DNA of 43,041 nt from Coriobacteriia bacterium. Lineage in GTDB: Bacteria > Actinomycetota > Coriobacteriia > Anaerosomatales > PALSA-660. The stretch is taken from contig JANYAK010000060.1 of assembly GCA_025361335.1 (NCBI GenBank), positions 1 to 43,041 on the forward strand. Reading direction: 5' to 3'. Positions 42,191 through 43,041 of this stretch are shown in pieces (the stretch's first letter is position 1; each line of letters begins with the position of its first letter). The position numbers and the translations under genes were made by a program. Under the pieces are notes generated by a model. It did no database searches, had not been told where the DNA came from, and worked only from the letters and a program-made list of their open reading frames with translations.

Positions 42191-42781
42191 CCGGGGGAGG
42201 TGCGCCGTCTCGATCATGACGCGCATGAGGTCCTTGAGCGCCCGGATGCCCCTGCGGCACTCGTCGGTGGAGAGCGGCGTGATGCTGGCGCGGCACATGT
42301 AGGCGAGGCACTGCGTCGGCCGGTCCTCGGGCGCGAGCGCGCACCCCTGCGGCGTGCAGTGAGGGCAGTAGTCGGCGGAGGCCTCCAAGGTAGCCGCCGG
42401 CGTCCGCAGGGGCGGGTAGTCGGTCCATCGCTCCCGCGTCTTGGATCGCAGACTGCGCGGCTCGGGGTTCGGCTGCGACTGATTCTGAAGCACACGGTCG
42501 ACGATGGAGTCCCGGAAACGCTCATCCCGGCAGCAGCCCCCCTTGCACGCGGCGCACGCCGAACCGTGCGTTGCGGCCAGCGTCGCCAACTCCGACTGCA
42601 GCGAGCGACGCCGCCGGTCGAGCTCGGCCAGGCGCTCGCCGTGGTCGCGCCAGTCCGTGCGGCGGCGACGGGCGCCGCCGGCCGCGGTGTAGCTCGCGTA
42701 CCAGTCGACCGAGCGGAACACCGGGCGCGCGAGGACCCAGAACCGGAGCGCGTGCAGCGCCGACCGCCTTCCATCATTCAT
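42128..42781 (-). CDS. YkgJ/UPF0153-like cysteine-cluster protein
   Basis: The 217-aa protein has a cysteine cluster CAACKGGCC near the middle and, later, YCPHCTPQGCALAPEDRPTQ followed by CLAYMC. This matches the YkgJ-type CxxCxxCC domain, where RPxxC and YxC follow, thought to bind an iron-sulfur or zinc centre. The N-terminal half is a charged helix. The C-terminal 20 residues are the product of a 21-bp tandem repeat (KDAxRxx) and are probably not part of the fold. The ATG at 42781 has a weak Shine-Dalgarno sequence; a GTG three codons earlier is possible. Confidence 0.72.
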   Translation of the reverse strand: MNDGRRSALHALRFWVLARPVFRSVDWYASYTAAGGARRRRTDWRDHGERLAELDRRRRSLQSELATLAATHGSACAACKGGCCRDERFRDSIVDRVLQNQSQPNPEPRSLRSKTRERWTDYPPLRTPAATLEASADYCPHCTPQGCALAPEDRPTQCLAYMCRASITPLSTDECRRGIRALKDLMRVMIETAHLPRGAARPPKDATRTVKDAARLP

Positions 42782-42909
42782 GTCGGGCACTGTGGCCGCT
42801 CCCTCCCCTTGCTCGCGCCGCCCATGCCGCCCCGCGCCGCCCAGATGATACCGCGAGCGGGAATGCACCCGCCTATCGCTCGTCGTGAACTCCGGAGCCA
42901 AGGCCGTAG

Positions 42910-42969
42910 TGCCTCATAATGAAAGGTACTCGAGGACCTGATTCGCTGCCTCAGAATCAATGTACTCGA
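42910..42969 (-). promoter_or_regulatory. Tandem direct repeat TCGAGTAC-N8/9-TGAGGCA, second locus
   Basis: Read on the minus strand, one copy is TCGAGTAC (42969-42962) with TGAGGCA (42953-42947), and the next is TCGAGTAC (42933-42926) with TGAGGCA (42916-42910). The copies are 36 bp apart, as at 79-136 on the other strand. A TTGGCT hexamer follows 8 bp later and could be the -35 of the YkgJ-like gene. The proximal copy contains the stop codon of the upstream partial gene. Confidence 0.5.
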
Positions 42970-43041
42970 GCTCGGGTGCCTCCACCTCCTCTTTCCATCT
43001 CGGGTTCTTGCGGGCGTTGAGCTTGTAGAGCTTGCCTTGCA
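42914..43041 (-). CDS. 3' end of an unidentified gene, cut by the window edge
   Basis: The last 41 codons of a minus-strand gene run in from the right edge. The readable part contains KLYKLNARKNPRW, then a Glu-rich stretch, and ends VLEYLSL. Its codons are GC-rich at third positions until the tandem repeats begin, where they become AT-rich, consistent with a real gene whose 3' end overlaps a regulatory repeat. No family was recognised from this fragment. Confidence 0.5.
   Translation of the reverse strand, partial: QGKLYKLNARKNPRWKEEVEAPELEYIDSEAANQVLEYLSL

Overview
This window looks like a chromosomal stretch of a high-GC, Gram-positive, probably anaerobic bacterium. The best guess is Actinomycetota, perhaps Coriobacteriia or a relative; that placement is inference from gene content and base composition. 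Supporting signs are a PafB/PafC-like WYL pair, a GAAC-N4-GTTC LexA-type box, an oxygen-sensitive Hcp (hydroxylamine/NO reductase) module and the conserved rpsF-ssb-rpsR-DUF2232-rplI-dnaB cluster. No transposase, phage gene, CRISPR array or plasmid gene was seen, so this reads as core chromosome.

Layout. 1-6.1 kb: a small membrane-anchored protein behind a tandem-repeat promoter region, a DinG-type exonuclease-helicase, then a minus-strand WYL regulator pair with a small cysteine-rich protein. 6.4-10.9 kb: a seven-helix membrane protein and a nitrosative-stress module. The module has a Crp/FNR regulator (HcpR-like), a shared TTGAC-N4-GTCAA palindrome, and a divergent operon of YgbA-like protein, ferredoxin, Hcp and a small heme-motif protein. 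11-16.7 kb: a membrane M28 peptidase, a CcmF-like cytochrome c assembly protein apparently split into two genes, a membrane GGDEF protein coupled to a Lit-like membrane protein, and a DUF5679 zinc-ribbon protein. 16.9-20.5 kb: a potassium uptake operon with two TrkA-type subunits, an unrecognised 43-aa membrane peptide, TrkH/KtrB and an exported OB-fold-like protein. 20.6-21.8 kb: tRNA-Gly(CCC) and an M23 peptidase behind a LexA-like box.

21.9-26.5 kb: the ribosomal/replication cluster. 26.5-28 kb: a FAD-dependent oxidoreductase. 28-35 kb: a seven-gene minus-strand ABC-2 exporter operon (two HlyD proteins, two ATPases, two permeases, TetR) resembling ybhGFSR with the double ATPase split. It starts at a promoter overlapped by a GTTAGT-N8-ACTAAC operator. 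35.1-41.1 kb: a putative zinc phospholipase-like protein, purA, purD, a HemN/HemW-like radical SAM enzyme, purE with a membrane extension, and an NAD(P)-binding protein. 41.2-43 kb: long-form hisG, a YkgJ-like cysteine-cluster protein, and the 3' end of a gene cut by the window edge.

The most notable signals are these. (i) Tandem TCGAGTAC-N8/9-TGAGGCA repeats occur at both ends of the window, each upstream of a gene. (ii) Three of five convergent gene pairs share one CTAG as overlapping stop codons, and a fourth looks like the same arrangement pulled apart by a 21-bp duplication. (iii) An SOS-like box precedes a cell-wall hydrolase. (iv) An unannotated 43-aa membrane peptide sits inside the K+ operon. 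(v) CcmF is split, with an altered heme-handling motif. (vi) PurE is read in frame from a two-helix membrane segment.
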